From Candidatus Methanophagaceae archaeon (lineage in GTDB: Archaea > Halobacteriota > Syntropharchaeia > Alkanophagales > Methanospirareceae): DNA of 64,000 nucleotides. The notes beneath the pieces are model-generated. The model had not been told where the DNA came from, ran no database searches, and saw only the letters and a list, made by a program, of their open reading frames with translations. Below, piece after piece: positions 33,677 to 42,064 of this stretch (its first letter is position 1; every line of letters starts with the position of its first letter). The position numbers were made by a program, and so were the translations under genes. Where the stretch lies: the NCBI GenBank assembly GCA_003194435.1, contig PQXC01000012.1, positions 1-64,000 on the forward strand, in the 5' to 3' direction.

Positions 33677-34446
33677 TTTTGACCTCCGTCATACAATTTT
33701 GAGATGCCTGATTGCTCAAGCACATCACCCACAATTATCAATGACTGGCTCTTTATGCCCGCACTCTTAACCCTGTCCGCTATATTCTCCAGAGTGCCCT
33801 TTATTATCTCCTCTTCCGTCCATGACGCTTTATGAACCACCGCTACTGGTGTCTCAGGAGGATAGCCTACCCGGAGTTCAGAAACGATATCGTCAATGAG
33901 ATGAACACCAAGAAAAACTATCATTGTTGCACCATGCGTTGATAGTTCCTTTATGCTTTCCTTCTCAGGCTTACCGGTCTTTCCTGTCGGTTTCGTGATT
34001 ATCAGCGTTTGCGATATGCCAGGCGAAGTGAATTCTCTTTTCAAAGATGCAGAAGCAGCGGAAAAAGAAGTAACGCCTGGAACAACTTCAAACTCTATAT
34101 TTTTAGAGTTTAGAAATTCCATCTGTTCTTGAATAGCGGAATAGAAGCTCAGGTCGCCTGAATGGAGTCTCACTACTACCTTACCCTCTTTCACAACAAA
34201 CTGTTCATAAAGGGTAAATATCTCAGTTCTGGTCTTTCCATGACTGTCTATGGCTATCACATCCTCTCTTGCGTATTTTAAGATCTCCTTGTTGATGAGC
34301 GAGCCTGCGTATATTATCACATCAGCATTTTCTATTTCCCGCTTTCCTCTAAGGGTGAGTAATTCGGGGTCGCCCGGTCCTGCACCTACAAATACCACTT
34401 TCGGTTTCACATTCACATTCATATTCATTTTCACAGTCATAATCAT
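33673..34446 (-). CDS. cbiF: Cobalt-precorrin-4 C11-methyltransferase
   Basis: 257 residues: VVFVGAGPGDPELLTLRGKREIENADVIIYAGSLIN, VVRLHSGDLSFYSAIQEQ, VVPGVTSFSAASASLKREFTSPGISQTLI, MIVFLGVH. The GDLSFY and SPGISQT words are diagnostic of CbiF/CobM. It methylates C11 of cobalt-precorrin-4 with SAM. An Asn/Met-rich start (MIMTVKMNMNVNVKP) suggests the true start may be a later Met. It overlaps the next gene by four bases. Confidence 0.92.
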   Translation of the reverse strand: MIMTVKMNMNVNVKPKVVFVGAGPGDPELLTLRGKREIENADVIIYAGSLINKEILKYAREDVIAIDSHGKTRTEIFTLYEQFVVKEGKVVVRLHSGDLSFYSAIQEQMEFLNSKNIEFEVVPGVTSFSAASASLKREFTSPGISQTLIITKPTGKTGKPEKESIKELSTHGATMIVFLGVHLIDDIVSELRVGYPPETPVAVVHKASWTEEEIIKGTLENIADRVKSAGIKSQSLIIVGDVLEQSGISKLYDGGQK

Positions 34447-34460
34447 AATCTTATCTATAT

Positions 34461-35186
34461 CTAAGCTCGTGGGTTGTTCTTTACGATAAGAGTGGAAAGG
34501 TAATGAGTTGGCACGTCTATTTCACTAACTTCCCCTGTGATTATTTCCTGGTCTTTAAATCCCACTCTGACACCTAAAATGGCTTTTTTATTGCACAGCT
34601 TATTCTCAATCACATCCATATTTTTGGGTTTGAGAAAGATCAGGGAATCTGAACTTTCGATTACTCGAAGAGCATTCTGGGTTTTTACATCGGGAACAAT
34701 AGAAACGATTTCATTTCCTTCCGCAACAGGAACTTTGGCGATAGCGGAACAAGCCGAGAAGGATGTAACCCCTGGAACTACTTCTATCTCGTCCACTACG
34801 TCTTTAAAAATCTCCATGAACCGGTAGAACGTGGAATACATGCTTGGGTCCCCCAGTGTGACGAAAGCCACAGTTTCACATCCCTTACCTTTTGCTTTTG
34901 CTTCTGCTTCTGCCCTCGCCAGCACAGCATCTCGCGCCTTTTCCCAATACTGTTCCAGCTTATCACGGTCTTTCGTCATCGGGAACACCGGTTCAACAAC
35001 GATGAGCCCATTTCCCCGCTCTTTTATAATCCCTTCAATCGTGAGTAAAGCCAGACTCCTTTTATCCTCCCTCGACTTCGGTGCAACTATCATATCCACT
35101 TCCTTGAGTATTCTGTATGCCTTCAGAGTGAGCAGTTCCGGGTCGCCCGGTCCTGCACCTATCCCATATAGCTTGCGGATTCTCAT
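34461..35186 (-). CDS. cbiL: Cobalt-precorrin-2 C20-methyltransferase
   Basis: 241 residues: LYGIGAGPGDPELLTLKAYRILKEVDMIVAPKS, FPMTKDRDKLEQYWEKA, VAFVTLGDPSMYSTFYRFMEI, EVVPGVTSFSACSAIAKVPVAEGNEIVSIVP. GDPSMYST and the VPGVTSF word place it in CbiL/CobI. It adds the methyl at C20, the first ring methylation after cobalt insertion in the anaerobic route. Full length. Confidence 0.92.
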   Translation of the reverse strand: MRIRKLYGIGAGPGDPELLTLKAYRILKEVDMIVAPKSREDKRSLALLTIEGIIKERGNGLIVVEPVFPMTKDRDKLEQYWEKARDAVLARAEAEAKAKGKGCETVAFVTLGDPSMYSTFYRFMEIFKDVVDEIEVVPGVTSFSACSAIAKVPVAEGNEIVSIVPDVKTQNALRVIESSDSLIFLKPKNMDVIENKLCNKKAILGVRVGFKDQEIITGEVSEIDVPTHYLSTLIVKNNPRA

Positions 35187-35189
35187 TTC

Positions 35190-35810
35190 TTATTTCTTGT
35201 CTCCATAGATCAGGAATATCGGATAAGAAGGAGCGAGTGCGGTTTTACCACCCAAGTCCTTGCCCCTGTTCAAGCAGATATTCAGAACCTCAGGATTGAT
35301 ACCTCTGTTCTTCAATACTGCTATGGCTTCCACCACAGTCTCAAGTCTGACTGCTGCAATAATAACCCTACCTCCCGTCTTCAAATGCTTGAACACGTTC
35401 TCAAACGATTTCTCAAGATTGTCCGTACCGCCGAAGAAGGCAACATCGAAACTATTACTATCTGTATCTGATAAATTGATATGTTCCATTTCACCAAAAA
35501 TAAGCCGGATCTTGTCAGCCAGTCCGAATTTTTCTATATTCTCACGTGCTATCTCGAAATTCTCTTCGTCCTTCTCCACCGCCGTGACATCGCAACCCAA
35601 CAGTGCGAATTCGATAGAAACGCTTCCTGAGCCCGTGCCCACATCTAAAATTCGCTCGGTTCCTTTTATCCGGGCTTTTGAGGTGATGACCGAGCGAATT
35701 TCTTCTCTTGTCAAGCCTGCTTTCGATCTTGAGAACAAGCTGTCAGGTATTCCGGTTGTTTTATATTGCCACTCCTGCTTCACTCCCAGATTCTGTTCCA
35801 CGTCACTCAT
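35190..35810 (-). CDS. cbiT: Cobalt-precorrin-6B C15-methyltransferase (decarboxylating)
   Basis: 206 residues: QYKTTGIPDSLFSRSKAGLTREEIRSVITSKARIKGTERILDVGTGSGSVSIEFALLG with the SAM-binding DVGTGSGS, then VTAVEKDEENFEIARENIEKFG. It methylates C15 and decarboxylates the C12 acetate chain. CbiE, its usual partner, is not seen here. Its 5' part is duplicated upstream (36013-36246). The intact copy keeps its own start but follows duplicated sequence instead of cbiO directly. Confidence 0.92.
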   Translation of the reverse strand: MSDVEQNLGVKQEWQYKTTGIPDSLFSRSKAGLTREEIRSVITSKARIKGTERILDVGTGSGSVSIEFALLGCDVTAVEKDEENFEIARENIEKFGLADKIRLIFGEMEHINLSDTDSNSFDVAFFGGTDNLEKSFENVFKHLKTGGRVIIAAVRLETVVEAIAVLKNRGINPEVLNICLNRGKDLGGKTALAPSYPIFLIYGDKK

Positions 35811-35857
35811 ATCGTTCTTGTTTTTCTTGTTTCCCTTTTTCCTTCACTTTCTCATCC

Positions 35858-36070
35858 TTATCCTTTTATCCTTTTATCATTTATTACTCTCATTATTTCA
35901 TTTCTCGCACCTCTAATAGTCAAAGGATACGGATTTTTTAGTGGTAAATTGTCCTCTTTATGTAGTATTTCCATCAAACGCGCGATTCGCGGCAACCTCA
36001 AGTGTGATTCTCTTATGACAGAGGCATTAGAAAAGACCGCCTCAGGCGTGCCTTCTGCCACGAACCGCAC
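35858..36070 (-). pseudogene. Fragment of cbiO (3' end), from the duplication
   Basis: 70 codons equal to the last part of CbiO (RFVAEGTPEAVFSNASVIRESHLRLPRIARLMEILHKED), with few substitutions. It has no ATPase motifs. In frame it is joined at its start to the truncated cbiT fragment in another frame, so it is debris. Confidence 0.85.
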
Positions 36071-36246
36071 AGTGCGAATTCGATAGAAACGCTTCCTGAG
36101 CCCGTGCCCACATCTAAAATCCGCTCGGTCCCTTTTATCCGGGCTTTTGAGGTGATGATCGAACGAACTTCTTCTCTTGTCAAGCCTGCTTTCGATCTTG
36201 AGAACAGGCTGTCAGGTATTCCGGTTGTTTTATATTGCCACTTCAC
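36013..36246 (-). pseudogene. Fragment of cbiT (5' end), from the duplication
   Basis: The first 60 codons match CbiT (KTTGIPDSLFSRSKAGLTREEVRSIITSKARIKGTERILDVGTGSGSVSIEFALCG), then the frame runs out of cbiT homology into antisense-of-frame cbiO sequence (SWQKARLRRSFLMPLS). It ends without the rest of the enzyme. The N-terminus lacks the MSDVEQNLGVKQ start of the intact copy. Confidence 0.85.
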
Positions 36247-36267
36247 TTCTCCTTCACTCTCTCATCC

Positions 36268-37119
36268 TTATCCTTTTGTCCTTTCCTTTATTACTCTCAT
36301 TATTTCATTTCTCGCACCTCTAATAGTCAAAGGATACGGATTTTTTAGTGGCAACCTGTCCTCTTTATGCAGTATTTCCATCAAACGCGCGATTCGCGGC
36401 AACCTCAGGTGTGATTCTCTTATGACAGAAGCATTAGAAAAGACCGCCTCAGGCGTGCCTTCCGCCACGAACCGCCCCTCGTGCATCACATATATCCTGT
36501 CCGCATATTGTGGTACCGCATCCACATCATGAGTGGCGATAATCAATGCGATATTCATCCTTCTGCTCAAATCCACTAAGAGGTGCATCACTGCACTTGA
36601 CGTGCAAGGGTCTAAATTAGACGTGGGTTCGTCCAGCACAATGATTTCCGGATTCATTGCAAGAACTCCTGCGATAGAAACCAATCGCTTCTGACCACCG
36701 CTAAGATTGTCCGGTCTCTTATCCTTCAAATCCGCTATGTGCAGCATATTCAATGCGCTATTTACTCGCTCTGCCACTTCGCGCTTTGAAAGTCCCATGT
36801 TCCTCGGTCCGAATGCCACATCTTCCCATACCGTCGGTGCGAACAACTGATCGTCCGGGTCCTGAAATACAAGTCCTACCGTCATCCTTATCTTATCTAA
36901 ATTAGTCTTTGTTATCTCTTCCTCGTTGATAAGAACCGTGCCTTTCGTGGGTGAAAATAAGCCATTAAGATGGTAGAATAGAGTAGATTTACCACTGCCA
37001 TTCGAGCCAATAACCGCTACTCTCTCGCCTTCCATTACCTTAAAGTTAACACCTTTCAACGCTTCTGTTCCGTCTGGATATGTATAGAAAAGGTCCACTA
37101 CGTTTACTGCACACTTCAT
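36268..37119 (-). CDS. cbiO: Cobalt ECF transporter ATPase
   Basis: 283 residues. ABC ATPase with Walker A GSNGSGKST, Q-loop VFQDPDDQLF, signature LSGGQKR and Walker B EIIVLDEPTSNLD. A-component of the energy-coupling-factor cobalt transporter, partner of CbiQ, which it overlaps by four bases. Its 3' third is repeated downstream as a fragment. Confidence 0.95.
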   Translation of the reverse strand: MKCAVNVVDLFYTYPDGTEALKGVNFKVMEGERVAVIGSNGSGKSTLFYHLNGLFSPTKGTVLINEEEITKTNLDKIRMTVGLVFQDPDDQLFAPTVWEDVAFGPRNMGLSKREVAERVNSALNMLHIADLKDKRPDNLSGGQKRLVSIAGVLAMNPEIIVLDEPTSNLDPCTSSAVMHLLVDLSRRMNIALIIATHDVDAVPQYADRIYVMHEGRFVAEGTPEAVFSNASVIRESHLRLPRIARLMEILHKEDRLPLKNPYPLTIRGARNEIMRVIKERTKG

Positions 37120-37937
37120 AACCAGGTTACTACTCCAGGTACTATACCTATATGGTCAACAATTACAAGTAGTACCGAAGTCAGGATAATTATAACACAT
37201 AATAGAGCGTTTTTTAATGATAACGGTTCGATTTCTGTAAGCCTGGAATCCGGGTTATATCCACGTGACAGCATTGCGGCATATACACGTTCACCGCGTT
37301 TTAATGCCCTCAAGATGAGCGAACCTGCAATGGTACCGAGATTATTCATCTTTTGCTTATAGCTGAGTCTACGGGAGAAGCCGCACCTTGATGCCTGTGC
37401 TCTGTACATCCTTACGCTTTCTTCAGATAGCAGATGGATATAGCGCAGCATCATTATAGCGAGGTCAACCATAATCTTTGGCACCTTAAACCAACGCATT
37501 GCTTCCGCAGCCGCCAACACCTCTGTAGTAGCTACAAACACGCTCAATATAGAAATCGATGCTATTATTCGTGCGAAAAGCAAAACGGCAAACGAGCACG
37601 ATTCATGGTAGATTGGCAGCCCGAAGAGGGATGCTATTTGATGCTCACCGCCATACGTGAATATAACAACGACAAGCACGACAGCCGCAACAGAGAACGG
37701 AAGCAGAACTAACCTTTTCAGGTATGTCCGCAGCGGTATTTTGATTGCGAGAGCAATAAGTGTGGCAGAAAGAAATATAACGAGAGGGATAGTAGGGCTA
37801 TGCATGGAAATGACAGCGAATATAAGTGCAAAAGCTCCTAAAAGCTTTACACGTGCATCAAGCCGGTGGATTACCGAATTGCTACCTACTACCAGTCTCT
37901 CAAAGTCTACTTCTTGTATTATATCCGTGAAACGCAT
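37116..37937 (-). CDS. cbiQ: Cobalt ECF transporter T component
   Basis: 273 residues. About five to six membrane segments, with the T-component signature region (AMRWFKVPKIMVDLAIMMLRYIHLLSEESVRMYRAQASRCG), whose Ala-Arg coupling helix contacts the ATPase. Family length is 220-270. Lies between the small membrane ORF and cbiO. Confidence 0.9.
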   Translation of the reverse strand: MRFTDIIQEVDFERLVVGSNSVIHRLDARVKLLGAFALIFAVISMHSPTIPLVIFLSATLIALAIKIPLRTYLKRLVLLPFSVAAVVLVVVIFTYGGEHQIASLFGLPIYHESCSFAVLLFARIIASISILSVFVATTEVLAAAEAMRWFKVPKIMVDLAIMMLRYIHLLSEESVRMYRAQASRCGFSRRLSYKQKMNNLGTIAGSLILRALKRGERVYAAMLSRGYNPDSRLTEIEPLSLKNALLCVIIILTSVLLVIVDHIGIVPGVVTWL

Positions 37938-37968
37938 CGTTTATCTGTTCTTTATCGTTATCCTTATT

Positions 37969-38079
37969 TTATTTCGTTTCCCTTAGCAGTCGCAGATAGT
38001 GCCCGATGATCAGGAATACAAAGAACCCAATTGTGGTTCCAATTCCACACAACGGGTCGCCAGACAGCCATTCAAGCAT
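37969..38079 (-). CDS. 36-aa small membrane protein in the cobalt transport operon
   Basis: A 37-codon gene with a strong GGAGGGAGGAG ribosome site just before its ATG at 38077-38079, overlapping the end of the CbiN-like gene by eight bases. The product has a short polar start (MLEWLSGDPLCG) and one hydrophobic helix (GTTIGFFVFLIIGHYL) with a basic tail. Not recognised; it may be an extra small subunit of the transporter. Spacing and ribosome site make it likely real. Confidence 0.65.
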   Translation of the reverse strand: MLEWLSGDPLCGIGTTIGFFVFLIIGHYLRLLRETK

Positions 38080-38362
38080 TCTCCTCCCTCCTGAATAGCC
38101 CTGTCCATAAATAGCCGACTATAAAGCCGGCAACTATTCCCGCAATTGTGAAGCCCAACGGCTCTCCTACCAGGTCGGTAATTGCAGGAACTGACGATGT
38201 TGCCTCGACATTTACAGCAGTGCTCGCCGCGTGTTCCTCCACTATTGCATCTGTCCCTTCCATCTCATGACCGCCTATATAGCCAAGATACGCACCGGTA
38301 ATGAAGATCGCAGTTAGTACTACCATCAGAACCAAAGCCGTCTTTGTAAATCGGTCAAGCAT
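38072..38362 (-). CDS. cbiN: CbiN/PDGLE-type small cobalt transporter subunit
   Basis: 96 residues with a membrane helix near each end (ALVLMVVLTAIFITGAYLGYI and FTIAGIVAGFIVGYLW) and an acidic, Ala/Thr-rich outside loop. This two-helix plan and its place right after cbiM fit CbiN or the PDGLE domain, needed with CbiM for cobalt uptake. Sequence conservation in this family is low, so the name rests on topology and context. It overlaps cbiM by eight bases. Confidence 0.75.
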   Translation of the reverse strand: MLDRFTKTALVLMVVLTAIFITGAYLGYIGGHEMEGTDAIVEEHAASTAVNVEATSSVPAITDLVGEPLGFTIAGIVAGFIVGYLWTGLFRREENA

Positions 38363-39020
38363 CTGTTACCTCACCCCATAACTTCCCCAGCATAAGGTCT
38401 GGTCTCCTGTCTGCAATATACTGCACAATGCCTGCGCTGAACACAAACTCGGCAACTGCAAGTGGCAACTGCGTCGGCATGTATCCCAGTGAATAGATTG
38501 CCCAGTGTGAGAGCACAGAACCGGGATTGAGCGACAATGCGAGTTCAAGTGCTGCCGCTAAATAGCACAATATATCACCTACGAATCCTGCCATCCCTGC
38601 GGCAACCCACAACGGCGAGTTTATCTTCCTCAGCAGTACGTAGATGAGATAACCACCGAATGTCCCTGTAATCCCCATTGATACTGTATTCGCACCGAGC
38701 GTTGTGAGTCCACCATGACCAAAAAACGTCTGGAAGAAGAGTGCAATCGTACTCAGTACCACAGTTGGAAAAGGACCGACAATTATCGCTGACATCGGTG
38801 TGCCTATCGGATGTGAGCACGATCCCGTTACCGGTACAGGAATGTGCCAGACAGAGATTATGAAGACCGCAGCGCCCATCATTGCAAGCATCGGCAGATA
38901 CGATGCGTTCTCTTTTGTATTCCTCTTCATCTGCCATACCCCTATTGCTATAAAGGGTATGGCGATTGCAAACCATGCTAAACACCACTCTGGCGTCAAT
39001 ATGCCGTCTGATATATGCAT
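38355..39020 (-). CDS. cbiM: Cobalt transporter substrate-specific component
   Basis: 221 residues. It starts MHISDGIL, the metal-binding N-terminus of CbiM/NikM, where the N-terminal amine and His2 hold the metal. Also HIPVPVTGSCSHPIGTPM and about six or seven hydrophobic segments. First gene of the minus-strand cobalt/cobalamin run. Confidence 0.95.
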   Translation of the reverse strand: MHISDGILTPEWCLAWFAIAIPFIAIGVWQMKRNTKENASYLPMLAMMGAAVFIISVWHIPVPVTGSCSHPIGTPMSAIIVGPFPTVVLSTIALFFQTFFGHGGLTTLGANTVSMGITGTFGGYLIYVLLRKINSPLWVAAGMAGFVGDILCYLAAALELALSLNPGSVLSHWAIYSLGYMPTQLPLAVAEFVFSAGIVQYIADRRPDLMLGKLWGEVTDA

Positions 39021-39052
39021 TTTTTATCACCGAATTATAGGTCTTGTTGAAG

Positions 39053-39091
39053 AACATCTATTTAAAAACTTGTTTTTTGATAATAGATGTT
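39053..39091. promoter_or_regulatory. Inverted repeat upstream of cbiM (candidate operator)
   Basis: AACATCTAT (39053-39061) and ATAGATGTT (39083-39091) form 9-bp perfect arms; inside them AAAAAC and GTTTTT pair again, giving a 39-bp nested palindrome 33 bases before the cbiM ATG. Its AT-rich centre overlaps the likely TATA region. A metal-responsive repressor site is the simplest reading. Confidence 0.5.
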
Positions 39092-39135
39092 ATCTAAATG
39101 GGTAACCTCTCTGATGGATGTGTGTTGCTCTTCTG

Positions 39136-39441
39136 TCAGGTGGAAGCAACCGCTATAAAGATCACATCACTGAAGAGCCTGCGAAGTATGTCCTTCTCCC
39201 CATACTTCAAATACGCAGGGAAACCGCCTGCTTCAATATATTGTGCGAGGCTCCTTTTGATTTTTACCTGTTCCTCTGTAATATATTCACATTCAAAATT
39301 CTCTTTCAATCCGATTTTTTTGAACTTTAAAAATTCACTGCATGTAAAATCTTCAGATATTTTCTTATCGCATCCAGACCTTTCTCGCTCTATTTCCCTG
39401 TCCTTCTCTTTTAGCTCTTTCCTCTGTTGAACAGCTATCAC
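39136..39441 (-). pseudogene. Fragment of a DUF4143-type AAA ATPase
   Basis: 101 residues matching only an inner part of archaeal COG1373-like ATPases (SEFLKFKKIGLKENFE, ITEEQVKIKRSLAQYIEAGGFPAYLKYGEKDILRRLFSDVIF). The P-loop half and the DUF4143 C-terminus are missing. Its ATG overlaps the cbiA stop (ATGA), so it is transcribed from cbiA. Between it and cbiM no gene is seen. Confidence 0.6.
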
Positions 39442-40802
39442 CTCGTAGCTGCAGCCACAGTCTCCAGGAACCTCAGGAACGCCTTCTCGGTGCCCATCCC
39501 CAATGCGTGAAGATGGGTATAAGAAGCGAGGACGTTTCCTTGGTATATTCCATCCCTTTTGTTCTCTATTCCAACACCTTTTAGAAGCTCGTATGCGAAT
39601 TCCGCCGTAACTCCGTTCACAGTAGAATAATGGAACTCGTGCCCGCGAAATCTCGCACCACGCGGGAAAAAAAGGTTGTCCACTACGGAAACCGCTTCGA
39701 CATAGCCCACCGCATGGAGCCGGTTTGTGAGCTTTGCAGAACCTTTGAATAAGCCGAGCATCTCCCTACCTTCAAGTTGCTCAAGGCAGTAAAGCAAGCC
39801 ACCGCATTCAGCATAGAGCGGCGACCCATGCCGAATCGCATCAACAAGCGCCTCACGTAAAGAACCGTTCTCTTCCAGCTGCTCTGCGTATAGTTCAGGA
39901 TAGCCGCCACCGATGTAGAAACCGTCAACATCAGGCAAATCGTCCCGAAGCGGAGAGAACGGAACGACTTCAGCACCGAAATCACGCAATACGTCTAAGT
40001 TCTCCGGATAGTAGAAACAAAACGCCTCGTCCATCGCCACCCCTATCCTGATACCATCAACAGCCTTTAACTGCGGCTCAGCACCAGCACCAGCACTAGC
40101 ATCAGCCTCAGCACCAGGAATCTTTACCTCTGTCGCCTCAAGCAAGCTATCCATGTCTATATTATCCTCTATGAGTTTTGAATAGCTGTTCAATACCGTG
40201 TGGTCAACCTCATGAGCCATAAAGAGCCCTAAGTGTCTTTCCGGGATTTTCAGGTATTCGTCCTTTGGAATAGCTCCAAAAACAGTCGTAACTCCTCGTA
40301 ATGCCTCTTCAAGTAGCTCCCGGTGCCGTTCACTTCCAACCCTGTTCAGGATGACGCCAGCGAACTTTAGCGAAGGGTCAAAGGTCTTATACCCGTGGAC
40401 TAATGCACTAACACTGCCCGCAAGCGCGTGGGCATCAACAACGAGGACTACCGGTATGTCCAATAGTTTCGCAAGGTGCGAGGTGCTACCCTGCCCTCCC
40501 GCGGCTGCGGAAGCGCCATCAAAGAGACCCATAACGCCCTCAACTATCGTCACTTCCGACATGTTCTTCCTGAATGACTGGACAACCGCAGAACGTGGCA
40601 TCATGAACGTATCAAGATTTCTTGATGGTTTTCCCGCGGCAAGCGTGTGCAGACTCGTATCTATGAAGTCAGGACCCACTTTGAACGTCTGGACATCGTA
40701 TCCGCGACGACGAAATGCGGAAATAAGCCCAATAGTGAGCGTGGTCTTTCCCACGCCACTGTGCGTTCCTGCAACTACGAAAGCCGAACTTTTCTGTTTC
40801 AT
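39438..40802 (-). CDS. cbiA: Cobyrinate a,c-diamide synthase (CbiA; CfbB possible)
   Basis: 454 residues. N-terminal ATPase part: AGTHSGVGKTTLTIGLISAF, FKVGPDFIDTSLHTLAAG, VEGVMGLFDG. C-terminal glutamine amidotransferase-like part with YIGGGYPELYAEQLEENGSLR and the catalytic Cys in PLYAECGGLLYCL, ending RGHEFHYSTV. It amidates the a and c side chains of cobyrinate. In methanogens a close relative (CfbB) acts on Ni-sirohydrochlorin for F430, and sequence alone does not separate them; the cbi neighbours favour cobalamin. Confidence 0.88.
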   Translation of the reverse strand: MKQKSSAFVVAGTHSGVGKTTLTIGLISAFRRRGYDVQTFKVGPDFIDTSLHTLAAGKPSRNLDTFMMPRSAVVQSFRKNMSEVTIVEGVMGLFDGASAAAGGQGSTSHLAKLLDIPVVLVVDAHALAGSVSALVHGYKTFDPSLKFAGVILNRVGSERHRELLEEALRGVTTVFGAIPKDEYLKIPERHLGLFMAHEVDHTVLNSYSKLIEDNIDMDSLLEATEVKIPGAEADASAGAGAEPQLKAVDGIRIGVAMDEAFCFYYPENLDVLRDFGAEVVPFSPLRDDLPDVDGFYIGGGYPELYAEQLEENGSLREALVDAIRHGSPLYAECGGLLYCLEQLEGREMLGLFKGSAKLTNRLHAVGYVEAVSVVDNLFFPRGARFRGHEFHYSTVNGVTAEFAYELLKGVGIENKRDGIYQGNVLASYTHLHALGMGTEKAFLRFLETVAAATR

Positions 40803-40872
40803 GCTTACCTTATCTTACCGAAAAGCTTTTATTATGATAAAAACGATAGAATAGAAGTTATAAAATCATATT

Positions 40873-41904
40873 ATGAAGCTTGAGCTCACATTTGATGGCG
40901 GTATGAAGCGGCTGATATTCATCTCCTTACTGTTAATTTTGCTGTTGCTTTTACCACACGTTCATGCACTGCAGATGTTATCTGACGATCAGGTATCAAT
41001 TGATTCCCCAATAGATGATGATGTTTTTGCTACGGGTGGTACTGTAACCATCAATGCTCCAGTTACGAGTGCTGTGATTGCGGGTGGCACTGTTATTATC
41101 AATGCACCGGTAAGCGGTGATGTTTTTGTTGCTGGCGGGCAAATATTGGTTAATTCTGATATTAAAGGAAAAATTGTGGCTGCAGGCGGGGACATAGACT
41201 TGAGAGGGGCTGCAGAAAATGCTGTTATTGCAGGCGGTGATATTGACATCCACTCTACCACGGTTATTAACAGGGATGCAGTCATTACCGGTGGGAATGT
41301 TTCCAATGCCGGCAAGATTCTTGGCAATTTAACTGTAAGAGCGGATAAGTTCCTGAATACCGGAAGTGCGGGTAGTATAGATTTTGAGAAAACTGAAGGT
41401 CTGCGGGGTTTACGAAATTTGATAAATATCTTCAGCATTCTCATGACCGCCGGGTTCCTGATAGTCGGTATAATCTTGCTCAAGTTGTTCCCGAGGCAAT
41501 TCTTTATCGTAGAGAGTGAAATAAGGAAATCTCCGGTAAAAAATACACTGGTAGGATTCGTTCTTATAATCGCATCAGTAATTGTGATAACCTTGCTATC
41601 TCTAACCATTGTTGGTTTTCCGATTGCGTTAATTATGGGAATGCTTTTTATCATAGCATTGATGCTCTCCAGTATTTTCGTATCCTTCGCCGTTGGCAGG
41701 AAGATTGTGGACTTATTTAAAGTTAAGCTTAAGTTTAAGCCTAAGTTTAATGATTTGCTGATTTTTGTTCTCGGGTTTGTCATTCTAAGCCTGCTCTTCA
41801 GAATTCCCTATGCCGGTGTGTTAATAGTTATTATAGCAGTTAGTTTGGGATTTGGCGCGATTATTTATGCATTGCGTGAGAACTGGCAGAATATAACTAC
41901 CTAA
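40873..41904 (+). CDS. Membrane protein with bactofilin-like repeat domain
   Basis: 343 residues. A signal sequence (ISLLLILLLLLPHVHA) suggests the exported start may be ATG at 40903. Residues 45-165 are short repeats on a GTVxINAPVxxxVxxAGGxIxI pattern, a right-handed beta-helix like polymer-forming cytoskeletal (bactofilin) domains, here outside the cell. The last half has about four membrane helices separated by basic loops (KLKFKPKFND). Divergent from cbiA. Role unknown; probably a membrane-linked structural protein. Confidence 0.7.
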   Translation: MKLELTFDGGMKRLIFISLLLILLLLLPHVHALQMLSDDQVSIDSPIDDDVFATGGTVTINAPVTSAVIAGGTVIINAPVSGDVFVAGGQILVNSDIKGKIVAAGGDIDLRGAAENAVIAGGDIDIHSTTVINRDAVITGGNVSNAGKILGNLTVRADKFLNTGSAGSIDFEKTEGLRGLRNLINIFSILMTAGFLIVGIILLKLFPRQFFIVESEIRKSPVKNTLVGFVLIIASVIVITLLSLTIVGFPIALIMGMLFIIALMLSSIFVSFAVGRKIVDLFKVKLKFKPKFNDLLIFVLGFVILSLLFRIPYAGVLIVIIAVSLGFGAIIYALRENWQNITT

Positions 41905-42064
41905 TCATCTAACCACCTAACCACCTAATAAAGTTCTACCTTCTCACGTTTTTACCTTTTTCTACGTTTAAAGCCTAACGAATAGGCAAAGTTTTTGATA
42001 GAAAGTCTATGATTATTTATATTTATACTCTGAAAGTTAGTTAGGGTAATAAAGGAGTTACGGC

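Larger units (their letters stand above)
35600..36475. repeat. Tandem duplication across the cbiO/cbiT junction
   Basis: Unit A 35600-36068 (469 bp) and unit B 36069-36475 (407 bp) start with the same CAGTGCGAATTCGATAG and both run from inside the 5' part of cbiT to inside the 3' part of cbiO. Identity in the coding parts is high (a few per cent difference); the spacer between the genes has diverged by small deletions. Intact cbiT and cbiO remain at the two outer edges. Confidence 0.92.

Noticed and set aside
39136-39441. Intact ATPase-linked toxin or regulator
   Set aside because: Only an inner fragment remains; Walker motifs and C-terminal domain are missing.
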